A stretch of 64,000 nucleotides of DNA. Source: Cytophagales bacterium. Lineage in GTDB: Bacteria > Bacteroidota > Bacteroidia > Cytophagales > Cyclobacteriaceae. The notes under the pieces were generated by a model. That model was not told where the DNA came from. It did no database searches and worked only from the letters and a program-made list of their open reading frames with translations. Location of the stretch: positions 248,001 to 312,000 of the forward strand of contig JAFLBQ010000002.1 of the NCBI GenBank assembly GCA_017303805.1. Direction: 5' to 3'. The position numbers were made by a program, and so were the translations under genes. Of this stretch, positions 41,930-51,170 are shown piece by piece (within the stretch, counting starts at the first letter, position 1; each line of letters opens with the position of its first letter).

Positions 41930-43120
41930 CTAATTCAATACTTGCTCCGAAATCTTACCCGTTTTCTTATTCTTCAAAATAACTTTCTTAGCACCGTAGT
42001 GCGTTACTTCTTCTTTCACCAGGTAGTGGTTGGCATCGTATTCTTGCAAGTGTGCGTCTTTGCTTACCCCCACGCGGCCGCGCCAGATGTCCAACTTCAC
42101 CGGCTCCCAAAGTTTTGATTTGGCAGACTTATAAGCCGCATCCAATACGGCATTCACTACATAGCCATCGTAAAATGTTTCTTTCGGTTGGGTACCGTTT
42201 TCCATGGCATTAAACATATCCATAAACATATGGTTGTAGCCCAGCTCGTTCAACTCATCACCCACCGGAAACAACCAGCCCTTGTCACTCTCTGCTTTTT
42301 CTGCAACATAATTAGCCGCCTTACCTGTAGTAAACATTTCGAAGCCGGTGCGCAAAAAACTATTCACCCAAATGGTACCTTCTGTGCCCATTACCTCATC
42401 GCGCAAATCTAGCCCACCACGAAACGTCCAGCTTACTTCAAACTGTGCTATAGCTCCGTTTTCGTATTTAACCAAACCAATGGCATGATCTTCGGCATCG
42501 ATGGGTTTTACTTGTGTATCAGCCCAGCACATTACTTCAACTGGTTTAATGTCTTTTCCAATGTAACTGCGGGTAATCTCCACGCAGTGGCAACCTAAAT
42601 CCAGAATACAACCACCACCGGCCTGTTCAATATCCCAAAACCAATCGCTGTGCGGGCCAGGGTGCGTCTCGCGCGATTTTGCCCAGAGGATGCGCCCCAA
42701 GGCTCCGTTCTTTACGCTTTCATGTGCCTTCAGGAATTTAGGTGTATAAACAAGATCTTCCAGGTACCCATTAAAGATGCCGGCTTTCTCAACAGCTTGC
42801 AACATGCGTTTGGCTTCCTCTGCATTGCGACCAAGCGGTTTTGTGGTGATCACCGCCTTCTTGTGCTTACAACATAAGTTAACTGCCTCCTCGTGCAGGT
42901 TGTTGGGTAACGAGATACAAACCACTTCCACTTCAGGCCGGTTAATGGCTTCTTCCACTACCGTAGTGGCAAACGCTACGTTATAGTCTTTCGCAAACTT
43001 TTGAGCGCTTTCTTCCCTGCGCGAGTAGATGGTAACAATTTTGTCTTTACTTCTATAGCCCTGAAGGGAGTCTGCATAAAAGCGGCCGATGAAGCCCGAG
43101 CCAAGCATGGCGATTTTCAT
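41930..43120 (-). CDS. Gfo/Idh/MocA family oxidoreductase
   Basis: A 396-residue NAD(P)-dependent dehydrogenase. The Rossmann motif GSGFIG is at residues 7-12, the conserved KP is in TTKPLG, and the substrate-side motif [14 protein letters not shown] is present with its Asp and His. Such enzymes oxidise or reduce sugars and inositols. It is followed upstream in the same direction by an MFS transporter of the nucleoside/sugar type, so the pair may take up and process a carbohydrate-like compound. Confidence 0.92.
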   Translation of the reverse strand: MKIAMLGSGFIGRFYADSLQGYRSKDKIVTIYSRREESAQKFAKDYNVAFATTVVEEAINRPEVEVVCISLPNNLHEEAVNLCCKHKKAVITTKPLGRNAEEAKRMLQAVEKAGIFNGYLEDLVYTPKFLKAHESVKNGALGRILWAKSRETHPGPHSDWFWDIEQAGGGCILDLGCHCVEITRSYIGKDIKPVEVMCWADTQVKPIDAEDHAIGLVKYENGAIAQFEVSWTFRGGLDLRDEVMGTEGTIWVNSFLRTGFEMFTTGKAANYVAEKAESDKGWLFPVGDELNELGYNHMFMDMFNAMENGTQPKETFYDGYVVNAVLDAAYKSAKSKLWEPVKLDIWRGRVGVSKDAHLQEYDANHYLVKEEVTHYGAKKVILKNKKTGKISEQVLN

Positions 43121-43246
43121 ATAGGTAAAGTTTTAGTTATTGGTTTCTCGTTACTGGTTACTAGTCGCTGGTGCTATGTAGATTTAACTACTTCCGTTTT
43201 GATTCTTTATTAAACATCGCCTGTGTCATCACAGGCCACTAACAAT

Positions 43247-44431
43247 TTACGCGGCTTGAATTTCCTTTTTCTCTTTGAAGAACAAAATAAAATAGATCAA
43301 AACAGCTATGGCAATGTAAGCCGGTACCATCCAGATGGATTGCCATTGAAACGCGCCATCAACAGAATAATAATCGGCTGTAAAGCCCGAGAAGCGCGTG
43401 CCTATCACCATACCCACTCCGTAGGTTGCAAAAGTAAATAAGCCCTGTGCGGCATTTTTAATCTTATCGCCCGCCTTTTTTTCGGTGTACATATAGCCCG
43501 TTACAAAAAAGAAATCGTAGCAGATGCCATGTAAAACAATGCCGGCATATAACATCCAGATGCTTGTGTCGATGTTTCCAAACGAAAAAAACACATAGCG
43601 TAAAATCCATGCTGCCATGCCAAGCAGTAACATTCTTTTAACGCCAATCTGATTAAATAAAAATGGAATTGCGAGAATAAACACCGCTTCCGAAACCTGC
43701 CCGAAGGTCATCTTAAACGCTACATTAGTCATCCCCACTTCATTCAAAAAAACATTGGCAAACCCGTAGTAGAATGAAAGCGGAATGCAAACCAAAATAG
43801 CCGCGATAAAGAAGATGAGATAGGGCTTGTCTTTAAAAAGCACAAAGGCTTCTGTTCCTAACGCACTCTGGCTCGCTTTCCCTTTTGGTGGGGTGCTTGG
43901 CAATACAAAAGACGAAAGCCCCAATACCGCTGAGGCAATTGCAGCCATCTGAAACGTTAGCGCTGATTTATCTAATCCTAACGAACTGATTAAAACCCCC
44001 GCCACAATCCAGCCCAACGTGCCAAACACTCTGATCCATGGAAATTGTTTGCCCGGGTCAGTCATTTGCCCAAAGGCTATGCTGTTGCTCAATGCAATGG
44101 TGGGCATATATAATAAAGAGTACACCAGTATAATCCAATAAAACGCGCTGTTATCTGTTACTACTGTTGCCAGGTAAAGCAGGGTTGCGCCTACCAGGTG
44201 CAGCACGCCCATAATATTTTGAGCTGCAAAAAACCGGTCGGCAACCATGCCCACAAAAAAAGGCGAAATGATGGTAGCAATTGCCAATGCGCTGTAGGCC
44301 GCTCCTATCTGTGTGCCGTTGGCTCCCAAGAACTCAGCCATGTAGGTGCCCATGGTAACATACCACGCCCCCCAGATAAAATACTCCAACAACATCATTA
44401 CCGATAACTTGGTGAACACAGCAGGCTTCAT
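43247..44431 (-). CDS. MFS transporter, nucleoside:H+ symporter-like
   Basis: A 394-residue transporter with 12 hydrophobic helices. The N-terminal LSVMMLLEYFIWGAWYVTMGTYM and the GWIVAG and HGICYDFFFVTGYMY blocks are typical of the NupG/NHS family as found in Bacteroidota, where it often accompanies Gfo/Idh/MocA genes. It is in the inner membrane; the substrate may be a nucleoside or a sugar derivative. It lies 126 bases upstream of the oxidoreductase gene on the same strand and probably shares its transcript. Confidence 0.9.
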   Translation of the reverse strand: MKPAVFTKLSVMMLLEYFIWGAWYVTMGTYMAEFLGANGTQIGAAYSALAIATIISPFFVGMVADRFFAAQNIMGVLHLVGATLLYLATVVTDNSAFYWIILVYSLLYMPTIALSNSIAFGQMTDPGKQFPWIRVFGTLGWIVAGVLISSLGLDKSALTFQMAAIASAVLGLSSFVLPSTPPKGKASQSALGTEAFVLFKDKPYLIFFIAAILVCIPLSFYYGFANVFLNEVGMTNVAFKMTFGQVSEAVFILAIPFLFNQIGVKRMLLLGMAAWILRYVFFSFGNIDTSIWMLYAGIVLHGICYDFFFVTGYMYTEKKAGDKIKNAAQGLFTFATYGVGMVIGTRFSGFTADYYSVDGAFQWQSIWMVPAYIAIAVLIYFILFFKEKKEIQAA

Positions 44432-44510
44432 ACTTCGTACATTATTGTGAAGTAAGTTAGAAACGGTTTTGAAAAAACAGAAAGGTGCACCGTAATTTTA
44501 TGCAAGCGGG

Positions 44511-45566
44511 CTATGGTGCCGGCTTATAGCGCGATTCGTTAAAGATGCGCCTGGCATCTTGCTCGCGCATTAGTTCGGCAAGGGTTACTTCTGGTTTGCG
44601 TTTGGCATAGGCATTTACAATTTGCCAACCTACCCACGTACCAATCCGGCCCGGGGCCTGATCGGCCACATCAAAAGTCTTGGGCCGCTCTGCTATGTAC
44701 TTCTGCCGTGCTTTGGCGCTCGTAGAAAAAAACACTTCGTCCTCCACCAGTTTCGTCCAGATTACATCCTGGTTGGCGCGGGCCCCGGCAATCTCTGCGG
44801 CTGTGTAGCCTATAAACACGCTATCGGGTGTGCAGGGCAGCATGTGTTTGGCAAAATAATATGCCTTTCCGTAGGTAATCATGTCGGCCAATATGGTTTT
44901 GTCTTGCAAATTGGTTTCGTTGAGGCGTGGATCAATGCCGTACAACAACAATACCGAGGGAACTATAAAGTTCTTCTCGTACCTGCGCAGCATGTATTCG
45001 TACATGTTGGGCCGATAGGCAGCGCCCTTGCCCAGATAATAGTCGAGGCCTACTACAATCAACGTATCGGTTACAAACAAATCGGTTTGCAAACCGGTAA
45101 TAATAGTTTGGATTTTTGGCGGTTGAAAATCGGGATAATAGTACTTCAGATTGGTGAATGCCTGGTTAAATTCGGCCTGTAGTTCGGTTCCATTGCCGAA
45201 TACTTTTTTGGTTGCTACTAACAACGAGTCGATGTGCGGATTGGTAAAGCGCGCATACAACTCGTTTATAAATACTGAGTCGTTGGGGTAAGAAGGCCGG
45301 CCAAACACAAAATCGCGCAGCACGGGGTAGCGCGTAAAGAAATTAACCAATTGTTGCCTGGTGGTAATGGCGGGTAGCGAATCCTGCAGTTGTTCCAGCT
45401 GTAGATTTATAGAAATATTTTTTGTGTCCGGAACAAATTCACACTTTTCTTTATCGCCACAGCTGGTTAAGAAAAACAAAATTACAATGTGTAACTGTAA
45501 TAGCGTTTTGTGGTTCGTGAGGACACGAACCACAGGAGGAATACAGGCAAGTGTAAATAAGCGCAT
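44511..45566 (-). CDS. gldB: gliding motility lipoprotein GldB
   Basis: A 351-residue lipoprotein (VILFFLTSC, lipid Cys near residue 36) matching GldB: DSVFINELYARFTNP, a VGLDYYLGKG block and the C-terminal PGRIGTWVGWQIVNAYAKR. GldB is required for gliding in Flavobacterium and is widespread in Bacteroidota, including non-gliding species. The leader before the hydrophobic stretch is longer than usual (about 25 residues), so a start further in, such as the GTG at codon 12, is possible. The gene is divergent from a deoxynucleoside kinase gene. Confidence 0.9.
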   Translation of the reverse strand: MRLFTLACIPPVVRVLTNHKTLLQLHIVILFFLTSCGDKEKCEFVPDTKNISINLQLEQLQDSLPAITTRQQLVNFFTRYPVLRDFVFGRPSYPNDSVFINELYARFTNPHIDSLLVATKKVFGNGTELQAEFNQAFTNLKYYYPDFQPPKIQTIITGLQTDLFVTDTLIVVGLDYYLGKGAAYRPNMYEYMLRRYEKNFIVPSVLLLYGIDPRLNETNLQDKTILADMITYGKAYYFAKHMLPCTPDSVFIGYTAAEIAGARANQDVIWTKLVEDEVFFSTSAKARQKYIAERPKTFDVADQAPGRIGTWVGWQIVNAYAKRKPEVTLAELMREQDARRIFNESRYKPAP

Positions 45567-45647
45567 AGCTAAAATTTTTGCGAAGATGGCTAGTTTCTAT
45601 CGGATGGCAAAGGTGAAAAAAACGAAACGCAGGTGGCTGAGATTAAA

Positions 45648-45677
45648 TTGCATTTGTACCGGCTTATCCTGAATTTG
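45648..45677 (+). promoter_or_regulatory. candidate promoter of the deoxynucleoside kinase gene
   Basis: TTG (45648-45650), a 19-base spacer and TGAATTTG (45670-45677), one mismatch from TAnnTTTG. It ends 18 bases before the GTG start. Confidence 0.5.
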
Positions 45678-45695
45678 CATCGTTAAAATTTCTCT

Positions 45696-46328
45696 GTGCA
45701 AAAACAACCTAAACATATAGCCGTAGCGGGTAACATTGGCTCTGGTAAAACCACCTTAGCCGAAAAGTTATCAAAACATTATGGGTGGACAGCCCTCTAC
45801 GAATCGGTAGATCATAACCCATACCTGCGTGATTTTTATGATGACATGACGCGCTGGGCTTTTCATTTGCAGATTTATTTTTTAAACAGTCGCTTTACGC
45901 AGGTGCGCCAAATTCGCGAAAGCAACAAAACAATAATTCAGGATCGCACCATTTATGAAGACGCCCATATTTTTGCGGCCAACCTGCATAAAAGCGGCCA
46001 CATTAACGAGCGCGATTATCAAAGCTATCTCGACATCTTTAACTCGATGGTGAGTTTTGTGCATCCCCCTGATTTGTTGATTTACCTTAAAGCTGATATA
46101 CCTAAACTTGTTCAGCAAATTCAAAAGCGCAACCGCGATTTTGAGTTCAACATTAAACTCGATTACCTGCGCACGTTAAACGAGCACTACGAAAAATGGA
46201 TAGGCGGGTACAAAAACGGTAAATTATTAGTTGTAGATGTTAATAATCTCGACTTTGTAGAACGCGTAGAGGATTTTTCGTTTATCGTAAACAAGATTGA
46301 GTTGGAGTTGAATAGTTTGTTTAGTTGA
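45696..46328 (+). CDS. deoxynucleoside kinase
   Basis: A 210-residue cytoplasmic kinase that phosphorylates a deoxynucleoside to its monophosphate in the salvage route. P-loop GNIGSGKTT is at residues 12-20, the ESVDHNPYL substrate block follows, and the family DRT motif is in IIQDRTIYEDAHIF. Length and motifs match the dAdo/dGuo kinase-type group. The start is GTG at 45696, directly in front of the first conserved beta-strand (KHIAVAGNIGSGKTT); no ATG is available. It stands next to gldB in divergent orientation. Confidence 0.93.
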   Translation: MQKQPKHIAVAGNIGSGKTTLAEKLSKHYGWTALYESVDHNPYLRDFYDDMTRWAFHLQIYFLNSRFTQVRQIRESNKTIIQDRTIYEDAHIFAANLHKSGHINERDYQSYLDIFNSMVSFVHPPDLLIYLKADIPKLVQQIQKRNRDFEFNIKLDYLRTLNEHYEKWIGGYKNGKLLVVDVNNLDFVERVEDFSFIVNKIELELNSLFS

Positions 46329-46376
46329 ATGTTCTGTTCGTTCAACGGATGTTGTCTTAAAGACGCGCAAAGATTA

Positions 46377-46446
46377 CTTATAAGGCTTCAAGCGGCAGGC
46401 CACATGCCTATAAGTACTTCTTAGAAGCATGAAGCCTGCGGACCAA
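46377..46446. repeat. REP-like inverted repeat between convergent genes
   Basis: GCTTCAAGC.GCAGGC near 46387-46402 faces GCATGAAGCCTGC near 46428-46440, and CTTATAAGGC / GCCTATAAG gives a second, overlapping pair. The spacer between the convergent kinase and M14 genes holds no gene. It may be a dispersed palindromic unit and could also end both transcripts. Confidence 0.55.
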
Positions 46447-46469
46447 CGCAAATAAACTTTTGGGGAGCC

Positions 46470-48998
46470 TTACTGCACCATAAACACTGCATTCGAAAAC
46501 ACCATCTTCCCGCTTTCCCAGAAATTGCGGAACAGCGGGTTATCTACAAAATAGATTACGTTGCCCTGGCCTTTTGGTTCAACACCCATCACCAGGCTGT
46601 TGCTTATTTTTTTGTTGATGCGGTAGCCTGCAAAACCTTGCACCGGCTTAGCAACCCCTTTAATTATACCTACATTCCAGCCATCGGTCAGGTACCCATA
46701 GCGAAGTTCGTTGGTTTTAAGCGTGTAGTACGAGCCGCCCAAGCCAAAGGCCAACGGGTGCGATTTATCTACCGTTACTTTGTAGATAGCACCCGAAATG
46801 GCATCCGACAATTGCTTGCGTTCAGCATCTTCATAGCGGCCCAACACGTCTTTCTCGCGGGCTTCCTTTTCCTTTTTCTCCGCCTCTGTTTTTTCGGCTT
46901 CGGTGGCAAAGGCTTTTAGGGCAAAGCCCTTCTTTTCGGCAAACGAAGTAAGCGCATTGGCAATTACAATAAGCCGCCCTCCGCCCGAAACCCAGGTGGA
47001 GAGTTGATCCAGCGTGCCTTCATCAAACATTCTGTAGCGGCCCTCAGGCACAACCAGCACATCATACTTGCTCAAGTCAACATTTTTAAAATAGTCGGTA
47101 CCGATTTGCGTAATCGGGTAGCGCAGTTGCTGCTCGAAGAAATGCCAGATTTCACCCGCACTTAATGACGAAGTTTGTTCGCCAATCAACACCGCAACTT
47201 TAGGTGCTTTCAGATAGCCAACCGATGAAGAGCCGAAATCTTTGCCCCGATCTACAAAGCCGGTGGTGCTGGTAAATACTTTTCGGTCTTTGCTATTGGC
47301 TATAGATTTAATCAAGGTGTCAAAGTCGGCCACGTTCTCGTTATTTCTGCGCGTTACTATAAGCGTTCCAGCTTCAAAATTTTGCCCGGCTATCGAAAAT
47401 GCTTTTTCTGCTGCCCGCACTTTTATGTTTTTGTTCAGCAACTCTGCCAGCAGTTCTACATCGCGTAAGCTTTCGTACTTAAAAATGTACGCATAGGGTT
47501 TGGCGAGCGTAGCTGAATTATCAACTGACTTTGGTTGATAGGCCTTGCCCACATTAATTCGTTCATTAAGTGCATACCCTTTTAAGTCATAATTATACAT
47601 CAGGTTCCAGGCGGTAATGTCGTACGTGGCAGAATCGGGTAGCTTAGAGGCCGGCTCAAACAACGTAGTAATAAACCGCGACTTGGGTTGATAGATATTG
47701 ATGATCATATCTTCGGTACTTATAGTGGCAGCGCCTGTTGTTTGGGTTTGATAGTCGAACCCGCGTGTTACTTTACCAGCCGCGGGGTGCCCGTATTTTA
47801 TGGAGTGACTATCCAACCATTTTGCCAGACGGTTAATTTTGTCGGCATTGTTATCGCCTTTTATAACATACGTTTTATAGGGGGCGGCCGGGTTGTTCAG
47901 ATTTTCTTTCGAATATTTTTCAAACTCATCCACCACGCGGGTTGCATTAAGCGAAGTTATTTCTACTGTAGATAAACCGGTTGTATGATGATGCGTTAGC
48001 CGGTCTTTCAGCGTAAGCGGATCGCCCTCGCGCGTGGTGATGCTTAGGCCACCATAACCTCCGCCTGCCTGTTCATACGTCATTCCAATCGCACCGCTGT
48101 AGGTGGGGTACGTATCGCCATAACTTGGGTAGTATAAATCAAATACCTCTTTTGTAAAGTACAACCAGCCTTGTTCATCGAAGTACTTTGCGTGGTTCTT
48201 GCCAAGTGTAACCTGAAACTCACGTTGCCACGGGGTAATTACTTCGTGGTAAGGCTCCACAGCCGGAGCAAAATAGTACGGGCTATTGTGCCCTTGTTCG
48301 TGAAAATCTACGTGTACATGCGGCAGCCACTCGTTATAAATTTTTATGCGCGCCCTTGATTCTTTCTGCGTAAGCCACGCCCAGTCGCGGTTAAGATCGA
48401 ACAGGTAGTGGTTTGCTCTTCCGCCCGGCCATGGTTCGCGGTGTTCTTTGGCATCGCCACTGCTATTGTAAGGCTGGTTGCCATATTGGTTATAGAAGTT
48501 GGCGTAGCGATCGCGCCCATCGGGGTTAATGCACGGATCCATAATAACCACCGTATTCTTTAACCACTCTTTTGTTTTTGCGTTGGCCGGATTTACCAAT
48601 TCATAAAGGGTTTTCATCGAGGCTTCCAGCGAGCTGGCCTCGTTGCCATGCACGTTGTAACTAAGCCAGACCAGTGCCACTTTGCTGGCTGGGTTTCCTT
48701 CTAAAACCCCGGCACGCTTTAAGTTATCTTGCCGAATTTGATCGAGGTTGGCAAAGTTTTCGGGCGAAGTAATAACTGCGTAGATGAGGGGACGCAGCTC
48801 GTTGGTTTCTCCATACTGTGTCACTTTCACGTTGGCAGAAAGCCCATCGATGTAGTTAAAATATTCTACCACGCGGTGGTGGCGGGTAAAGCGCGAACCA
48901 AGTTCGTATCCTAAAAACTCATCGGGAGTTTGAATTTTGGTTTGGGCTGTGGTGGTTAACGATAAAATTACGAGCGCAAAAAGTAAAGTGGGTTTCAT
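46470..48998 (-). CDS. M14 zinc carboxypeptidase with C-terminal amidotransferase-like domain
   Basis: An 842-residue secreted peptidase with a signal peptide (MKPTLLFALVILSLTTTAQ). The zinc site is HGNE (His117, Glu120) with the third His in HVDFHEQGH around 231-236, and the catalytic Glu probably in TYEQAG near 309. Residues from about 620 form a glutamine amidotransferase-like region (KYDVLVVPEGRYRMFDEGTLDQLSTWVSGGGRLIVIANA). It cleaves C-terminal residues or acts on peptidoglycan-type peptides; the substrate is unknown. Confidence 0.92.
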   Translation of the reverse strand: MKPTLLFALVILSLTTTAQTKIQTPDEFLGYELGSRFTRHHRVVEYFNYIDGLSANVKVTQYGETNELRPLIYAVITSPENFANLDQIRQDNLKRAGVLEGNPASKVALVWLSYNVHGNEASSLEASMKTLYELVNPANAKTKEWLKNTVVIMDPCINPDGRDRYANFYNQYGNQPYNSSGDAKEHREPWPGGRANHYLFDLNRDWAWLTQKESRARIKIYNEWLPHVHVDFHEQGHNSPYYFAPAVEPYHEVITPWQREFQVTLGKNHAKYFDEQGWLYFTKEVFDLYYPSYGDTYPTYSGAIGMTYEQAGGGYGGLSITTREGDPLTLKDRLTHHHTTGLSTVEITSLNATRVVDEFEKYSKENLNNPAAPYKTYVIKGDNNADKINRLAKWLDSHSIKYGHPAAGKVTRGFDYQTQTTGAATISTEDMIINIYQPKSRFITTLFEPASKLPDSATYDITAWNLMYNYDLKGYALNERINVGKAYQPKSVDNSATLAKPYAYIFKYESLRDVELLAELLNKNIKVRAAEKAFSIAGQNFEAGTLIVTRRNNENVADFDTLIKSIANSKDRKVFTSTTGFVDRGKDFGSSSVGYLKAPKVAVLIGEQTSSLSAGEIWHFFEQQLRYPITQIGTDYFKNVDLSKYDVLVVPEGRYRMFDEGTLDQLSTWVSGGGRLIVIANALTSFAEKKGFALKAFATEAEKTEAEKKEKEAREKDVLGRYEDAERKQLSDAISGAIYKVTVDKSHPLAFGLGGSYYTLKTNELRYGYLTDGWNVGIIKGVAKPVQGFAGYRINKKISNSLVMGVEPKGQGNVIYFVDNPLFRNFWESGKMVFSNAVFMVQ

Positions 48999-49010
48999 AA
49001 AAATTATTTA

Positions 49011-49074
49011 GTGCCCCCCACCAACCCCTCCACAGGAGAGGGGGGAAGCAGGAGTAAGTTAGTTGGGCAAGGTG
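49011..49074. repeat. C-rich/G-rich hairpin repeat upstream of the M14 gene
   Basis: CCCCTCC-acag-GAG(a)GGGG near 49025-49044 forms a hairpin in the 84-base gap before the M14 start (48998) and after the DinB gene. Its core resembles one arm of the uvrA element (CCCCTCTCC / GGAGAGGGG). No T-run follows on the minus strand. Confidence 0.6.
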
Positions 49075-49082
49075 TTAAAAAT

Positions 49083-49610
49083 TCAATTGTGCTTCAACAA
49101 TCTTTTTATCTGTGGTGTGTGGTGAATAATATGTTCCTGAAAAAAGCGCAGGGTTTGCACAATGTTTAGCTTGCCCGCCACCGGGTGCTTGTATATTTTT
49201 CGCCTTAGCTGTTGGCCGGTAAACCGCGAAAGCAAATCGTTCAATTCTGCACGGGTTTGATTCCAGGCTTGGGTAATTTCTGCTGCATCTTTAAAAGCGG
49301 GGGTATGCGCTACTACCACGTTGGGCGCCTTAAACCTGAGGGGCAAGCGCTGCGAAATAATCAGCAGCCACATCTTCAGGACTTCAGTTATGCCTGTGTC
49401 GGGCTGGTCTTCAATTGCCAGAATTTTTTTATTCAGGTATTGAACAGACAATTGCTCGGAGGTAATCAGGTGTGCAAAAACCTGGCTTAGCGACCATTTG
49501 CCGGGCGGGTGTTGGTGCAGTTGATCCACATTAAGGATTTCTATTTGTTTTAGTAATGCGAGCCGCTGGATTTCAAGACGACCAAATGACTCTTTTAGTA
49601 GCGAATTCAT
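49083..49610 (-). CDS. DinB-like domain protein
   Basis: A 175-residue four-helix protein of the DinB superfamily: LEIQRLALLKQIEILNVDQLHQHPPGKWSLSQVFAHLITSEQLSVQYL, and a C-terminal FFQEHIIHHTPQIKRL. Possible metal ligands are His in VFAHLI and HIIHH. Such proteins are often metal-dependent thiol transferases; the substrate is unknown. The ATG at 49610 is preferred over a TTG eight codons upstream. A -7 element TACATTTG lies at 49639-49632 on the minus strand. Confidence 0.85.
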   Translation of the reverse strand: MNSLLKESFGRLEIQRLALLKQIEILNVDQLHQHPPGKWSLSQVFAHLITSEQLSVQYLNKKILAIEDQPDTGITEVLKMWLLIISQRLPLRFKAPNVVVAHTPAFKDAAEITQAWNQTRAELNDLLSRFTGQQLRRKIYKHPVAGKLNIVQTLRFFQEHIIHHTPQIKRLLKHN

Positions 49611-49652
49611 CTTAACACAAAATTTGCGGGACAAATGTATTTAAAGTTAGTG

Positions 49653-49683
49653 TTTGGGGTGGTCGGTTTTTTTTTTACTTTTA
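49653..49683 (+). promoter_or_regulatory. candidate promoter of the RDD gene
   Basis: TTTG (49653-49656), a 19-base T-rich spacer and TACTTTTA (49676-49683), close to TAnnTTTG. The ATG follows 27 bases later at 49711. It overlaps the divergent DinB promoter region. Confidence 0.5.
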
Positions 49684-49710
49684 AATACCTAACATAAACC
49701 AATACCACAC

Positions 49711-50190
49711 ATGAACACAAATTATGCAGGATTCTGGCTACGCTTTGTGGCTATAATTATTGATGCTATTATTATTTGGGTAATTCAGTCTTTCATTTTT
49801 GTGCCTCTCTTAGCCGCTTTAGGGCTGGGTTTTGCAAATTCTGTTCAAACAATGGATTTTAATGATCCGGAACAAGCAGCTGGCATGTTTGCTTCAATTA
49901 TGGCTATGGCAAGCGGCATTTGGCTTCTCTCACTTGTTATTAATATCCTGTACAACACCTTTATGGAAGCCTCAAAATTTCAAGGATCTGTTGGTAAAAT
50001 TGCACTTGGCCTTAAAGTAACTGATCTCCAGGGTAATAAACTTGACTTTACAAAAGCTCTAGTACGTAATCTGTGTAAGATTATCTCTAACATTACTTTT
50101 TTAATAGGTTATATAATGGCTGGTTTCACTGAGAAAAAGCAAGCATTGCACGATATGATTGCAAGTACATTAGTGTTGAGAAAAAGCTAA
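49711..50190 (+). CDS. RDD family membrane protein
   Basis: A 159-residue inner-membrane protein of the RDD family with three or four helices: YAGFWLRFVAIIIDAIIIWVIQSFIF, a central helix pair, and SVGKIALGLKVTDLQGNKLDFTKALVRNLCKII. The last helix ends in KKQALHDMIASTLVL. The conserved Arg and Asp of the family name are R12 and D18. Function is not established for most members. It is a single gene with its own promoter and terminator. Confidence 0.9.
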   Translation: MNTNYAGFWLRFVAIIIDAIIIWVIQSFIFVPLLAALGLGFANSVQTMDFNDPEQAAGMFASIMAMASGIWLLSLVINILYNTFMEASKFQGSVGKIALGLKVTDLQGNKLDFTKALVRNLCKIISNITFLIGYIMAGFTEKKQALHDMIASTLVLRKS

Positions 50191-50212
50191 GTGAATCAAC
50201 TTAATTCTTTTT

Positions 50213-50239
50213 AAAGGCACTTGAAAGGGTGCCTTTTTT
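50213..50239 (+). terminator. Rho-independent terminator after RDD gene
   Basis: Stem AAAGGCAC / GTGCCTTT (50213-50220, 50229-50236) with an eight-base loop and a run of six T. Confidence 0.9.
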
Positions 50240-50240
50240 C

Positions 50241-51134
50241 TTACCTGAGAAAAAGAATCTTTTCACTACAAATTTCAATTTCTGCCGGCAAAAAGCCCAC
50301 TAACTCACCCTCCGCTTCGAGGGGTGTTGGTTGCGGGGCCCGCAAGGTTACTTGCCGGCTCTTAGAATAAACTACCGCGGGGTGAGTAATTTTTTTGCCG
50401 CGCTTGAGCAGCAAGAGCCGGCTTAAAAAAACCGGAACAGCAACAACGCCTACCAAAAAAGTATTGAGGTAACCATCTTTCAGGTCGGCATCGGGTGCTA
50501 TGTAAAGTTTTTTTCCAAACGATTTTCCATTGGCAACAGCCACCACGCGGGCATCGCCTTTCCAAAAGTTTTGATCTGTCTTTACTTCAACGGGTATGGG
50601 CTCATGGGCAAAAAAGATCTTAACTGTAGCAAGCAGGTAGCGCAACCCCGCACCCAGCCATTTTGGTGTGCGGGCCATCTGTTGCACCACGGCCGGCCCC
50701 ATGCCCACGCTGCACGCATTAATAAAATAGTGCTGTTTTGGATTTGCATCCCGATCGGCACACGTAATAAGCCCCACATCGGTGCGCTGCGGAGCATTGT
50801 TTCTCAGCAACGTTATCAAATCGGCAACGCTCGTTGTAAGGTTGGCTGCGCCTGCAAAATCATTGCCCGAGCCAAGCGGAATGAGGCCAAGTGCCGGTAA
50901 AGAATTTCCGGTTGCTGTAAGCAATCCATTCAAAACCTGATTGAGGGTGCCATCGCCACCGGCTGCAATAACTACGGTAAAGCCCGCTGCCGCGCGGGCA
51001 AGCTCGGTAGCATGGCCGGCATAGGTTGTTTCAAAAACAGTAACGGCAAATTCTTTTTGCAGACCGGGTAAAATGCGTTGATAAAAGAAATTTCTCTTTT
51101 TGCAAACTCCGTTAAGAATAATAGCAACGGTCAA
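50241..51134 (-). CDS. diacylglycerol/lipid kinase, YegS-type
   Basis: A 297-residue lipid kinase of the DAGK catalytic family. The nucleotide-binding motif GGDGTLNQ is at 59-66 and PLGSGNDFA at about 86-94; the C-terminal half is the beta-sandwich domain. It phosphorylates a lipid such as diacylglycerol at the membrane face. No in-frame ATG is near the beginning; the TTG at 51134 sits directly before the first strand (TVAIILNG) and is taken as start. It lies close to the TPR gene on the same strand. Confidence 0.88.
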   Translation of the reverse strand: MTVAIILNGVCKKRNFFYQRILPGLQKEFAVTVFETTYAGHATELARAAAGFTVVIAAGGDGTLNQVLNGLLTATGNSLPALGLIPLGSGNDFAGAANLTTSVADLITLLRNNAPQRTDVGLITCADRDANPKQHYFINACSVGMGPAVVQQMARTPKWLGAGLRYLLATVKIFFAHEPIPVEVKTDQNFWKGDARVVAVANGKSFGKKLYIAPDADLKDGYLNTFLVGVVAVPVFLSRLLLLKRGKKITHPAVVYSKSRQVTLRAPQPTPLEAEGELVGFLPAEIEICSEKILFLR

Positions 51135-51170
51135 ATTTATGGCAGTGACTTTACCAGAGAGTTTCTTTTA

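Noticed and set aside
44622-45182. A 186-codon open frame opposite gldB
   Set aside because: Antisense to recognised GldB blocks and without any family pattern.
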